Assembly: GCF_000953715.1 (NCBI RefSeq)
Contig: NZ_LN824141.1
Coordinates: 1,052,676 to 1,116,675, forward strand
Direction of reading: 5' to 3'
Length of the DNA: 64,000 bases
Source of the DNA: Defluviitoga tunisiensis
GTDB taxonomy: Bacteria; Thermotogota; Thermotogae; Petrotogales; Petrotogaceae
The position numbers were made by a program, and so were the translations under genes. Positions 26,122 through 34,190 of this stretch are shown here, piece by piece. The notes beneath the pieces are model-generated. The model saw only the letters and a program-made list of their open reading frames with translations, searched no databases and was not told the DNA's origin. The first letter of the stretch is position 1, and the number at the start of each line of letters is the position of its first letter.

Positions 26122-27034
26122 TGTGAAAATAGCTATAACAGGTGCTACAGGGTTTATTGGGAGTTATTTGATAGAAGGGTTAAAAGGAAAATACGAACTG
26201 GTAGGTATTACAAGAGATGCTAGTAAATGTATATCAAAAAGCGAAGTAAATTACAAGCTCAGCGACTATTCAAAAGAATCGTTAATGGATGCATTGCTTG
26301 GTTGTGAAGCAGTTGTCCATCTTGCTGCAATTAGGCCTCTAAAAGGTCAAGAAAGTGACTATTTAATATATAACAAGAATGTTGAATTAACCTCAAATAT
26401 CTTTGAGAGTTGTAGAAATGTTGGGATTAGTAACATAGTATTTGCTTCATCGAGAAGTGTATATAATCCACGTTGTAATAATATTCCTTTTAAAACAAGT
26501 GACAAAATTGAGTATACACTAAATTTGTATGGATTATCCAAGTATTTTTGTGAGAAGTTAGCTTTGTACTATAATCACTATTATGGGATGGATATCAAGT
26601 CTTTAAGACTGGCACAAGTCTTAGGTGTAGGAGAGAAAGAAGGGGTTATGGTTACAGAGTTTATCAAAAGAGCAATGAGCAAGGAACCTTTGATAGTTTA
26701 TGGTGAAGGTAAAGGGAAAAGGCATTATGTTTATGTAAAAGATATAGTTAGCGCCGTTGAAAAGGCTCTACTAAATCAGTCAGAAGAAAAAATTTTTAAT
26801 ATAGCTATGGAAAATAATATTTCACACAGAGCATTTGCAGAACTTGTAAATCTTGTGTTTGATAATATAAATAATATAGTTTTTGCTAAAGAGTTGAAAG
26901 AAGATACAGATGAATATCTTATGGATATTACTCATACAAAAAAATATTTGAATTGGTTTCCTAGTTATGATATGTATCATGCCTTGTTAGATATGAGAAA
27001 AATCTTGGAAAATGAAATGGGGTATGATTTATGA
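26114..27034 (+). CDS. NAD-dependent epimerase/dehydratase (extended SDR)
   Basis: 306 residues. The Rossmann loop ITGATGFIGSYLIEGL and the catalytic YGLSK motif (Tyr-x-x-x-Lys) are clear, and VHLAAIRPLKG marks strand 4. A GTG start at 26114 follows inside the ATP-grasp gene. Enzymes of this type epimerise, reduce or dehydrate nucleotide sugars. In this operon it could modify the dTDP-sugar or make a second one. The exact reaction cannot be read from the sequence. Confidence 0.82.
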   Translation: MSNVKIAITGATGFIGSYLIEGLKGKYELVGITRDASKCISKSEVNYKLSDYSKESLMDALLGCEAVVHLAAIRPLKGQESDYLIYNKNVELTSNIFESCRNVGISNIVFASSRSVYNPRCNNIPFKTSDKIEYTLNLYGLSKYFCEKLALYYNHYYGMDIKSLRLAQVLGVGEKEGVMVTEFIKRAMSKEPLIVYGEGKGKRHYVYVKDIVSAVEKALLNQSEEKIFNIAMENNISHRAFAELVNLVFDNINNIVFAKELKEDTDEYLMDITHTKKYLNWFPSYDMYHALLDMRKILENEMGYDL

Positions 27035-28080
27035 CAATCTTAGTAACAGGTGTAGCTGGTTTTATTGGAAGTAACTTTGTGTATTACTACCTAAGAAAAT
27101 ACAAAAACAGAAAGATTATTGGCTTAGATAAATTAACCTATGCTGGTAATTTAGATAACCTATCTAAATTAACTCAAGAAGAAAAGAAAAGGTTTGTTTT
27201 CATAAAAGGCGATATAAACGATAGAAAATTGCTAGAAGAAATATATTCAAAATATGAAATAGATGGAATAATAAACTTTGCAGCAGAAAGCCATGTGGAT
27301 AGATCAATTCATGATCCTGGTATATTTGTAAAAACAAACGTTTTAGGAACACAAACATTACTACATGTATTTAAAGAACATTACGATGAAAGAAAAAAGC
27401 AAAAGTTCCTACAAATATCGACAGACGAAGTATATGGAGCGCTTGGACCAACAGGATACTTCACAGAAGAAACGCCACTAGACCCACACAGTCCATACTC
27501 AGCAAGTAAAGCAAGCAGCGATCTAATAGTAAAAGCTTACCATGACACCTATGGACTAAATACAAACATAACAAGATGCTCAAACAACTATGGGCCGTAT
27601 CAGTTTCCAGAAAAACTCATTCCTCTAATGATACACAATGCATTGAATCATAAAGAGTTACCCGTCTATGGAGATGGGAAACATGTAAGAGACTGGTTGT
27701 ATGTAGAAGACCATTGTAAGGCAATAGACTTAGTATTTGAAAAAGGAAAAAGTGGAGAGGTATACAACATAGGGGGACACAACGAAAAAGAAAATATAGA
27801 GATAGTAAAACTGATAATAACGTACCTTCAAGAAAAAACAAAAGACAAAGAAATAAACGAAGGATTAATAAAACATGTGAAAGACAGACTAGGGCATGAC
27901 AGACGATACGCTATAGATCCAACAAAGATAAAGGACGAATTAGGATGGGAACCAGAAACAAGGTTTGAAGACGGTATCAAAAAAACTATAGACTGGTACT
28001 TAGACAACCAAGAATGGATGAAAAAAGTTATAACAGGAGAGTATATGGAGTTTTATGAGAAAAACTATGTTTTTGAGTAG
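27031..28080 (+). CDS. rmlB: dTDP-glucose 4,6-dehydratase
   Basis: 349 residues, normal RmlB length. TILVTGVAGFIGSNFVYYYL, DKLTYAGNLDNL, FAAESHVDRSIHDP, STDEVYGALG, YSASKASSDLIVKAY (catalytic YxxxK) and RCSNNYGPYQFPEK are all diagnostic. It makes dTDP-4-keto-6-deoxyglucose for WecE. It overlaps the SDR gene by four bases. From about 27340 onward the codon choice becomes strongly A-ending (ACA, CTA, AGA, ATA), unlike the first 300 bases and the neighbours, which suggests mosaic origin. Confidence 0.95.
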   Translation: MTILVTGVAGFIGSNFVYYYLRKYKNRKIIGLDKLTYAGNLDNLSKLTQEEKKRFVFIKGDINDRKLLEEIYSKYEIDGIINFAAESHVDRSIHDPGIFVKTNVLGTQTLLHVFKEHYDERKKQKFLQISTDEVYGALGPTGYFTEETPLDPHSPYSASKASSDLIVKAYHDTYGLNTNITRCSNNYGPYQFPEKLIPLMIHNALNHKELPVYGDGKHVRDWLYVEDHCKAIDLVFEKGKSGEVYNIGGHNEKENIEIVKLIITYLQEKTKDKEINEGLIKHVKDRLGHDRRYAIDPTKIKDELGWEPETRFEDGIKKTIDWYLDNQEWMKKVITGEYMEFYEKNYVFE

Positions 28081-28156
28081 ATTATTTATATATAGCTAAT
28101 TTAAGAAAGTAGATGAATTAAAGTTTACAATATATATGCATAAAATGGAGGATATG

Positions 28157-29611
28157 ATGTCAAAGGAACGAGAATTTATTAAATCATTTTTTCAGTTTTC
28201 AATAGGGCAATGGATTGCAGCCCTAATTTCTTTTATTACAACACCAATAACAACCTGGCTTATCATACCTGAAGAGTTTGGTAAGGCCTCTATGTTTACA
28301 TTAGCCTTTAATTTGCTTTTGAACATTTCTCTTCTTGGCACGGATCAAAGCTTTGTAAGAATGTTCTATGAGAAACCAGAAGAGGAAAGGCGAAACCTGC
28401 TTTGGGAATCTTTGATGCCAAGCCTGTCTGTAGGATTTATTGTGTTTATTATAATTGGATTGTTTTGGAAGGAATTGTCTTTTGTTCTTTTTGAAGATTA
28501 TTCTCATTTTTTGCCTATCTTCTTGCTAGGGCTTACCATTTTAATTGCGATCATAGAACGATTTGCTACATTAGTTGTTAGAATGAAACAAAGAGGTATA
28601 GCCTTTTCTGCTTTAAGAGTTGTAAACGGAGCATCAAACGCTGCTTTTACAATTTTGTATGCCTTGCTTGTTTCAAAAACTTTTTATGCAGTTATTGTTG
28701 GATTGTTTTTTTCTCATGTGCTTTCAGCATTGTTAGCAATATTTTTTGAAAGAGATTTGTGGTTTGGTAAGTTTAAAATTAATACTGGTTCAGTCAAAGA
28801 AATTATTAAGTATGGACTCCCATTTGTTCCAACATTCTTAATAACCTGGATTTTTCAATCTTTTGATAAATTAGCCTTGCGAAATTATTGTGATTTTACT
28901 GAAATTGGATTGTATTCAGCGGCCTTTAAGGTTGTTTCTGTTATGAGTTTGATTCAAGTAGGATTTTCTAATTTTTGGACTCCGGTTTCTTACGAGAGCT
29001 ATGAAAATGATCCTGAAAGTACAGGACTTTTTGAAAAGGTTTCTTTGTTTATTTCCGCTGCTATGTTTGTTGTTGGGATGCTAATTATTGTTTTTAAAGA
29101 TGTAATATTTTTACTTCTAGCAAAGTCGTATAGGCAAGCAGCTGGAATTAGTTCTTTTCTTCTTTTAATACCTATTATGAACACTACATCGCAAGTTACA
29201 GGAGTTGGAATTGGCTTTAAAAAGAAGACATATTGGCATATGATAATATCTGCGGTACCTGCGGTTGCTAATGTTATTGGAAACACCTTGCTAGTTCCAC
29301 AATATGGCGCAAAAGGTGCAGCGTTTACAACAGGCTTGTCTTATATCCTTTATTATTGCATGAAGACGTTTATATCAAAGAATTTGTATCCAGTTAATTA
29401 TCATCTAGGTAAATTCTTTACAGCTACGGTTGTTTTTGTTATAGTAGCGTTTATAAACACATTTGTCGGAAATCTTGTTTGGCAGGTTCTTTCTGCTGTA
29501 ATTGGGCTTGTTATTGTATTGTTGGTCTATAATACTGAAGTAAAATACGCCCTTGACTTGGTTATTGATGAATTAAAGAGGGTAAAGAATAAAGTTGCCA
29601 ATAGAGCATAA
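28157..29611 (+). CDS. Wzx-type polysaccharide flippase, copy 2
   Basis: 484 residues from ATG 28157 (GGAGG at 28147). It is a near twin of the flippase at 4357-5811, with the same length and long identical stretches such as FSIGQWIAALISFITTPITT. It probably exports the lipid-linked oligosaccharide containing the sugar made by the wecF-rmlB operon that precedes it. The paralogous pair lies 24 kb apart in direct orientation. Confidence 0.88.
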   Translation: MSKEREFIKSFFQFSIGQWIAALISFITTPITTWLIIPEEFGKASMFTLAFNLLLNISLLGTDQSFVRMFYEKPEEERRNLLWESLMPSLSVGFIVFIIIGLFWKELSFVLFEDYSHFLPIFLLGLTILIAIIERFATLVVRMKQRGIAFSALRVVNGASNAAFTILYALLVSKTFYAVIVGLFFSHVLSALLAIFFERDLWFGKFKINTGSVKEIIKYGLPFVPTFLITWIFQSFDKLALRNYCDFTEIGLYSAAFKVVSVMSLIQVGFSNFWTPVSYESYENDPESTGLFEKVSLFISAAMFVVGMLIIVFKDVIFLLLAKSYRQAAGISSFLLLIPIMNTTSQVTGVGIGFKKKTYWHMIISAVPAVANVIGNTLLVPQYGAKGAAFTTGLSYILYYCMKTFISKNLYPVNYHLGKFFTATVVFVIVAFINTFVGNLVWQVLSAVIGLVIVLLVYNTEVKYALDLVIDELKRVKNKVANRA

Positions 29612-29648
29612 GGAACGTTAATTCACTCTTGAAAGTTGTTTAATCGAA

Positions 29649-30134
29649 ATAGTAGGGGAAGCGTACACAAGATTGGTGATAGAAGTAATGAGGAGTGCAT
29701 TCGAAAAAGATATAGAAAGATTTTACAAAGCATTTAGGCTAATAGTAGAACTAATAAATAAAATGCAAGACAAAGAAAAAGCAGATGAAGTATTTGAGAT
29801 GTGTATAAAATACCTATTAAATGTAAGAGATGATATAGAAATAGAAGAATTAGAAAGAACAGCAAAAGAAGAATCGGTTGAAAGGGGTGAATTGATAATG
29901 TCGATAGCTGAGAAGTTAAGAGAAGAAGGTATTGAAAAAGGTATCAAAAAAGGAAAAATAGAAGGAAAAAAGGAAATTGCTATTAATGTATTGAGTCAAA
30001 GATTTGGGAATGAATTAACAGAAGAATTGACAGAGAAAATTCGAAATGCTGATGATGAAACAATTAATTACATCGGAGATAATCTATTAGAAATAACGAT
30101 AGAAGAATTGAAAGAAATTTTGAATTTGAAATAG
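29649..30134 (+). pseudogene. C-terminal fragment of an Rpn-family nuclease
   Basis: From IVGEAYTRLVIEVMRSAF onward the frame matches the last 160 residues of the full-length protein at 57685-58668, including KGIKKGKIEGKKEIAINVL and the last EELKEIL block. The PD-(D/E)XK nuclease part is missing; homology starts abruptly at 29649, 38 bases after the wzx stop. The 3' flank with one palindromic repeat is also shared with the other copies. Confidence 0.85.
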
Positions 30135-30211
30135 TAATTATTAGTTTTTGTATGAAAAATAAAACAATATTAATCAGATAAATGTATTATAATAAGTATT
30201 AATCCACAATT

Positions 30212-30236
30212 GTAGGGACGTTCTATACGAACGTCT
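30212..30236. repeat. Palindromic repeat, single copy
   Basis: GTAGGGACGTTC...GAACGTC variant. Its left flank (TTATAATAAGTATTAATCCA) is the reverse complement of the flank at 57601-57640, so it moved together with the Rpn 3' end. Confidence 0.85.
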
Positions 30237-30488
30237 TTTTTGTTTGAATTAAAACAAATTTTAGCTAATATTTTCAATATAAGTATTACTAAATCAAAAA
30301 CTGAAAAAGTTACATCAATTGGAGAATCTATGTTGGCTTTTTTCAAATTTTAATAGAAACCTTACCCATGTTCCTTAATAAAGCTTAGAAAAAGCTCAAG
30401 GATTAGAGCCTTAGAATTTCTAATACGAAATTTCAGTCATTTTCAAAGTGTTTGCAATAGGTTGTAATAGTTGTTTGAATGAAGAAAG

Positions 30489-31589
30489 TTATAACTCAAT
30501 TATTTTTAAAAACTCTTGTTCTTTTTCTTGGCTCCATACAAAGTATTTTTGATATTTTTCAATATTTTTTAAGATAGTTTCATAATTTTCGTAGGCTTTT
30601 TGTATTTTTTCTATGCTTTGTTCTGTGTTTGATGGGTTTATTACTAAACCGATTCCTAATTCTTCAACTTGTTTTGCCATTGAAATAAATGATTCTTTAA
30701 CAATAACAGGGGTTCCTGCAGCTATAGAATCGTAATATTTGTGTGGAAGTGCAAATATATCATTTTTGTAATGTCTATCTTTCACAGTATTGTATGAGAT
30801 TAGAGAAAAAGCAGCTTTTGATAACTCTTCCATCATTTCATTGTAAGGCAAGAAAGATGTTGAGGCGTGTGGGATATCGTCAAATTCTTGTGAATCCATT
30901 CCTATAACTTTAAAAGAAAATCCTTTATTAATAAGAATATTTAAGAGTTTTTTCTCGTCTTCTATCTTTCTTGTAACTTTTCCAACCAAAACAATTTCTT
31001 TTTGTTTCTTTTGAATATCAGGCTTCAAAATAAAATTTGCATAATTAGGCATAATGAAAGTCTTATCTTTTGTAATGCCTACTTTATCAATTACATCGTT
31101 TCGTGTTTCGCCAGAAACAAAGATAGCTAAGTCAGACAATTTCAATTGTTTTTTGAATAGGTGCCATAGTACCGCTGTTTTTAAATCACCAATGATTGCA
31201 GGTAGTTCTGCTAAAAAGTTCTCAGGATGATATTCGTGTATGTCGTAAACTATTTTCTTATTCCGTTTTTTTGCTATTTTAAATGGTTCAAGTGGTCTAC
31301 TTGCTAAAAAATGATGCATGTATAATATGTCATAATCTTCGTTTTTAATTAAATCACAAATTATTTTATCTAATGCCCTTCTATTTAACAATTTTCTTAA
31401 AGGATTGCCTTTAGTTCCTTTTGTATATTTAATTGGTATATACGTAATATTTCCATCCTGGTACTTTTTTTCTTCTCTATCAGTCCAATATTGGTATATA
31501 ATCTCATGTGATTTAGAAAGAGAACTAACGGTCCTGGAAACTCTTTTATCAAGCTTTGGGTGCATGTATCCGATAATAAGTATTTTCAT
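30489..31589 (-). CDS. GT4-like glycosyltransferase
   Basis: 366 residues from the ATG at 31589 (GAAGGTGA upstream). MKILIIGYMHPKLDKRVSRT is a GT-B N-terminus; MHHFLASRPLEPFKIAKKRN and YDIHEYHPENFLAELP resemble the SpsE/WlbH-like branch; the C-terminal half has DIFALPHKYYDSIAAGTPVIV, an E/D-x7-like donor site. It stands alone on the minus strand between repeats, so its pathway is not shown by context. Confidence 0.78.
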   Translation of the reverse strand: MKILIIGYMHPKLDKRVSRTVSSLSKSHEIIYQYWTDREEKKYQDGNITYIPIKYTKGTKGNPLRKLLNRRALDKIICDLIKNEDYDILYMHHFLASRPLEPFKIAKKRNKKIVYDIHEYHPENFLAELPAIIGDLKTAVLWHLFKKQLKLSDLAIFVSGETRNDVIDKVGITKDKTFIMPNYANFILKPDIQKKQKEIVLVGKVTRKIEDEKKLLNILINKGFSFKVIGMDSQEFDDIPHASTSFLPYNEMMEELSKAAFSLISYNTVKDRHYKNDIFALPHKYYDSIAAGTPVIVKESFISMAKQVEELGIGLVINPSNTEQSIEKIQKAYENYETILKNIEKYQKYFVWSQEKEQEFLKIIEL

Positions 31590-31721
31590 GATTTCACCTT
31601 CATATTGTTTGACCAAATGCTGTTGAACTATAATGTAATAATTATACCATTCTTAAGCGGTAAGTTAAAGAAAATAAATAAAAGTAACAAGATTTGTTAT
31701 AACAAGCGTTAATTCAACGTT

Positions 31722-31804
31722 GTAGAGACGTGCTACACGCACGTCTCGTTTTTTGATTTTAAATAACGATTAAACCTTGAGACGCCCATATAGGTCGTCT
31801 CTAC
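31722..31804. repeat. Palindromic repeat pair
   Basis: Copies at 31722-31747 (GTAGAGACGTGC) and 31779-31804 (opposite orientation), a convergent pair 31 bases apart. It lies between the GT4 start and the SH3-protein stop. Confidence 0.9.
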
Positions 31805-31828
31805 GTAATTTTAGCATATAATTTTTGG

Positions 31829-32176
31829 TTATGATCTTAATTTCTCCTTTGGCAACCATCCTTCATCATTGTCTATAAGTTTCACACACCATAACCAACC
31901 ATTAAGTTCTTTTATTCCTTTAACAATTTCATTTTTTTCAACATTCAGTTCCTTTGCAGTATAATCTTCTAATATTATTCCATATTCATTTTCTATAACA
32001 AGTAACTGTTCTGGAACCCATCCCTCAGTCCTATTATCCAGTGTATAACAGTATCTCCATTTTTCCCAATTCTCTGGTCCATTATATTTATCTCCTACTT
32101 TCACTTTTGTACCTTTTTTGATTGTAATTGGATTTGGATAATTGCTTTCATGTGCCTCAGCTACTTTATAATACAT
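31829..32176 (-). CDS. Double SH3-domain protein
   Basis: 115 residues with ribosome site AAAGGGGTGA. Two tandem SH3-like domains of about 55 residues: YKVAEAHESNYPNPITIKKG ... EGWVPEQLLVIE, and GIILEDYTAKELNVEKNEIV ... DNDEGWLPKEKLRS. No signal peptide or membrane helix, so it is probably cytoplasmic. Bacterial proteins of this form are poorly characterised. Confidence 0.75.
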   Translation of the reverse strand: MYYKVAEAHESNYPNPITIKKGTKVKVGDKYNGPENWEKWRYCYTLDNRTEGWVPEQLLVIENEYGIILEDYTAKELNVEKNEIVKGIKELNGWLWCVKLIDNDEGWLPKEKLRS

Positions 32177-32267
32177 ATTTGGTCACCCCTTTTTCAACTT
32201 GTCCACTCCTAATGTATCTGTAAACCAATAAGTCCCTGCAATGTTTACTCCCAGAGCATCATCTTGT

Positions 32268-32298
32268 ATAAATTATAACAAGATTTGTTATAATTTAT
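32268..32298. promoter_or_regulatory. 14-bp-arm dyad
   Basis: Arms ATAAATTATAACAA and TTGTTATAATTTAT around a GAT centre. It lies between the SH3 gene and the toxin-antitoxin-chaperone operon. It could be an operator; a resemblance to the TTATAAT end of the palindromic element means it may instead be a remnant of that element. Confidence 0.45.
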
Positions 32299-32367
32299 GC
32301 AAAGTTGGGTAAATTTCAAATATTTAAAGGGTTTTAGTGGATGTGATGTAATGAGAGTTTTTTCAAA

Positions 32368-32420
32368 ATTGATTTGAAAAATCAATATTATGACATTTTA
32401 CGACATATTATATAATGTTA
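32368..32420 (+). promoter_or_regulatory. Promoter/operator region of the TAC-like operon
   Basis: A perfect dyad ATTGATT-TGAAA-AATCAAT (32368-32386) is followed by two direct copies of A-[TC]-GACAT-x-TTA (about 32389 and 32400) and a TATAAT box at 32411. The dyad is a good candidate autoregulatory site for the HTH protein of the operon. Confidence 0.4.
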
Positions 32421-32462
32421 ACTTAAATTTAATATGTGATTGTTATAATAGGGGTGTCGATA

Positions 32463-32861
32463 GTGGGAGAATTTAGTTCAAAAACTATTAAAGAGCTAAT
32501 TTCATTAATTAACGAAGAAACATCTTCGAATAGTTTAAAATTATTCAAAAATGATGTAAAGAAATTAAAAGATAGAAACTTATTATTGAAAATCTTTTCT
32601 GCAGTACGTGAGATTAAAATAGATTATTCAGTTGGAGACTTAAAAACTGGAGATCTGTGTGGAGTTAGAACAGTCAAAATTAACTACAATAATGTTGCAT
32701 ATAGAATTGCGTATTATGTTGATAAGCCGATCTTGGATTCTGAAAAGGTGAATATAATGTTCATTCATGTAGGTTCAAGGGGAAATTTTTATAAAGAACT
32801 AAGGGATTATTTTAGAAACCAGAAAAGCATCTTAAAATATATTAATAACAAAGCTATTTAA
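32463..32861 (+). CDS. RelE/HigB-like toxin of a putative toxin-antitoxin-chaperone module
   Basis: 133 residues from GTG 32463, with AGGGGTG eight bases upstream; longer starts (32436) would overlap a second TATAAT-like box. The core DLCGVRTVKINYNNVAYRIA followed by YYVDKPI and IMFIHVGSRGNFYKELRDYF has the RelE/ParE order: 'g-v-R-x-h-r-h-x-y-x-x-x-x-Y-R-i-x-Y' strand, 'h-x-h-l-x-x-h-x-K/R' strand and a terminal aromatic/charged patch typical of ribosome-dependent RNases or gyrase toxins. The N-terminal helices (EFSSKTIKELISLINEETSS) are longer than usual. The following HTH and SecB-like genes support the toxin assignment. It could also be a phage Gp49-like protein. Confidence 0.6.
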   Translation: MGEFSSKTIKELISLINEETSSNSLKLFKNDVKKLKDRNLLLKIFSAVREIKIDYSVGDLKTGDLCGVRTVKINYNNVAYRIAYYVDKPILDSEKVNIMFIHVGSRGNFYKELRDYFRNQKSILKYINNKAI

Positions 32862-32916
32862 TATTTCAATATAAGGATTAACTTTAATGTTTACAACGGA
32901 GGAGGAGTCTTATAAT

Positions 32917-33492
32917 ATGATCAGTATTGGTGAGTTAATAAGCATTTTTTCTGAGTTATCCGCTACAAACAAAAAAAGATTATATAATTTTTTAATTAAT
33001 GAATTCTCAAAGGTAAAATCAGAAGAATATATTGAATTTGTTGGTTTGTTAAGAGATTTGGAAGAAGATTTGTTGTATAGTGATGAGATTGACGAAAAAG
33101 AAGAGAATGAGAAATTATATTTTACACAAGATGACTTAGCGATCATGACAGGTTTATCAAAAAGGCAGGTACAAAGAATCCTAAAAAGTAATAATATTGA
33201 ACCTTTAAATCCTGGTCAAAAACCTCTGTTTTATGATTTAAATGAATTTGAAAAGTATTATTTTATCGCTAAGAATACCTTTAGAGAACAACAAGTTGAA
33301 GATAATAGTTTTGTAATTGAGGAAAGGAAACAATTGAAAGTAGAAACGCTTTTCAATAATACTACTAATATTAAAAAAGAAATTGGGCCATTAATTGATT
33401 TAAACATAATTTATGATAAAAATTCTTTTATTTCTGAATTCAAAGGACGTGAAGAAAGTGAAAATCAGCAATTTGCAGTTAGAGTGGGATAG
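32917..33492 (+). CDS. HTH protein, putative antitoxin with chaperone-addiction tail
   Basis: 191 residues from ATG 32917 (GGAGGAG at 32898). Residues 1-65 are helical and acidic. Residues about 65-120 form a MerR/excisionase-like helix-turn-helix: LYFTQDDLAIMTGLSKRQVQ RILKSNN with a following FYDLNEFEKYYF segment. The last 70 residues (EERKQLKVETLFNN ... KGREESENQQFAVRVG) look unstructured, which is where ChAD (chaperone addiction) sequences lie in TAC antitoxins. The HTH is not the XRE type normal for HigA antitoxins. Its end overlaps the SecB-like gene by 35 bases. Confidence 0.55.
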   Translation: MISIGELISIFSELSATNKKRLYNFLINEFSKVKSEEYIEFVGLLRDLEEDLLYSDEIDEKEENEKLYFTQDDLAIMTGLSKRQVQRILKSNNIEPLNPGQKPLFYDLNEFEKYYFIAKNTFREQQVEDNSFVIEERKQLKVETLFNNTTNIKKEIGPLIDLNIIYDKNSFISEFKGREESENQQFAVRVG

Positions 33493-33892
33493 GATAAAAA
33501 AATTCGAATATCAGATTGATGATGAAATAATTGGTAAAAAGCTTACTCCAAAACTAAAATTAGAGGTTCAACATAATTTTTTGGAAAAAACAAATGATAA
33601 TCCCTATAGGGCAACACTTCTTTTAAAATATAACGCGAGGTTTAAGGAAGGTAAAAAGATATATCTAAAAATGAATATTGAGCTTGAAGGCTCATTTATT
33701 GGAAGTCCGAAATTGGATGATACTGAGTTTAAGAAATTAGTAATACAGTCTGGTATTCTTAATCTTATTCAGATAACAAGAGCAAAAGTTACAGCGATAA
33801 GTGCAAATTTTGGATTTATCCAACCTATATATCTTCCAATGATTGATGCGACAGATCTAGTAAATAAAAAAATGAAAGAAGTGTTAGGATAA
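33458..33892 (+). CDS. SecB-like chaperone of the putative TAC module
   Basis: 144 residues from GTG 33458 (AAAGGA ten bases upstream; GTG 33449 also possible). The order is strands YRATLLLKYNARFKEGKKIY and LKMNIELEGSFIG, a helix region VIQSGILNLIQITRAKVTAI and the closing SANFGFIQPIYLPMIDATDL, which follows the SecB pattern '...i-L-f-P-x-x-R-x-x-i-s-x-h-t-x-x-x-g-f-x-p-x-x-L-P-x-i-n-x-x-x-L'. Thermotogota do not generally use a general SecB, and the gene sits third after a toxin and an HTH protein, the same order as Rv1955-Rv1956-Rv1957 of M. tuberculosis. I infer it is a dedicated TAC chaperone. Confidence 0.65.
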   Translation: MKISNLQLEWDRIKKFEYQIDDEIIGKKLTPKLKLEVQHNFLEKTNDNPYRATLLLKYNARFKEGKKIYLKMNIELEGSFIGSPKLDDTEFKKLVIQSGILNLIQITRAKVTAISANFGFIQPIYLPMIDATDLVNKKMKEVLG

Positions 33893-33940
33893 TAAGTTTT
33901 TGAAAGGCACTTTAGAAAGAAAGATTTTCTAAAAATGGAA

Positions 33941-34155
33941 TTTTGAATTTATATGGGTTCAGGGCGAAGCCCTCTTCCCTTTCCTAGCTACAAGTGCCAA
34001 AAAGTTGCAATTGTTTATTTACTGTTTTTGAATTTATAATGGGTTCAGGGCGAAGCCCTCTTCCCTTTCCTAGCTACAAGTGCCAAAAAGTTGTAATTGT
34101 TTATTTACTGTTTTTGAATTTATAATGGGTTCAGGGCGAAGCCCTCTACCCTCTT
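33941..34155 (+). repeat. 86-bp tandem repeat, about 2.5 copies
   Basis: Units start near 33941, 34027 and 34113; the GGGCGAAGCCC hairpin centres are at 33961, 34047 and 34133, exactly 86 bp apart. Each has TATAATGGGTTCAGGGCGAA, CCCTCTTCCCTTTCCTAGCT and ACAAGTGCCAAAAAGTTG. The last unit stops after CCCTCTACCC. Single copies of the hairpin part occur at 19791-19836 and, degenerate, at 55187-55230. Confidence 0.9.
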
Positions 34156-34190
34156 AGTGCGTTTAAGTACTTATTTGTGGAGGAATAAAT

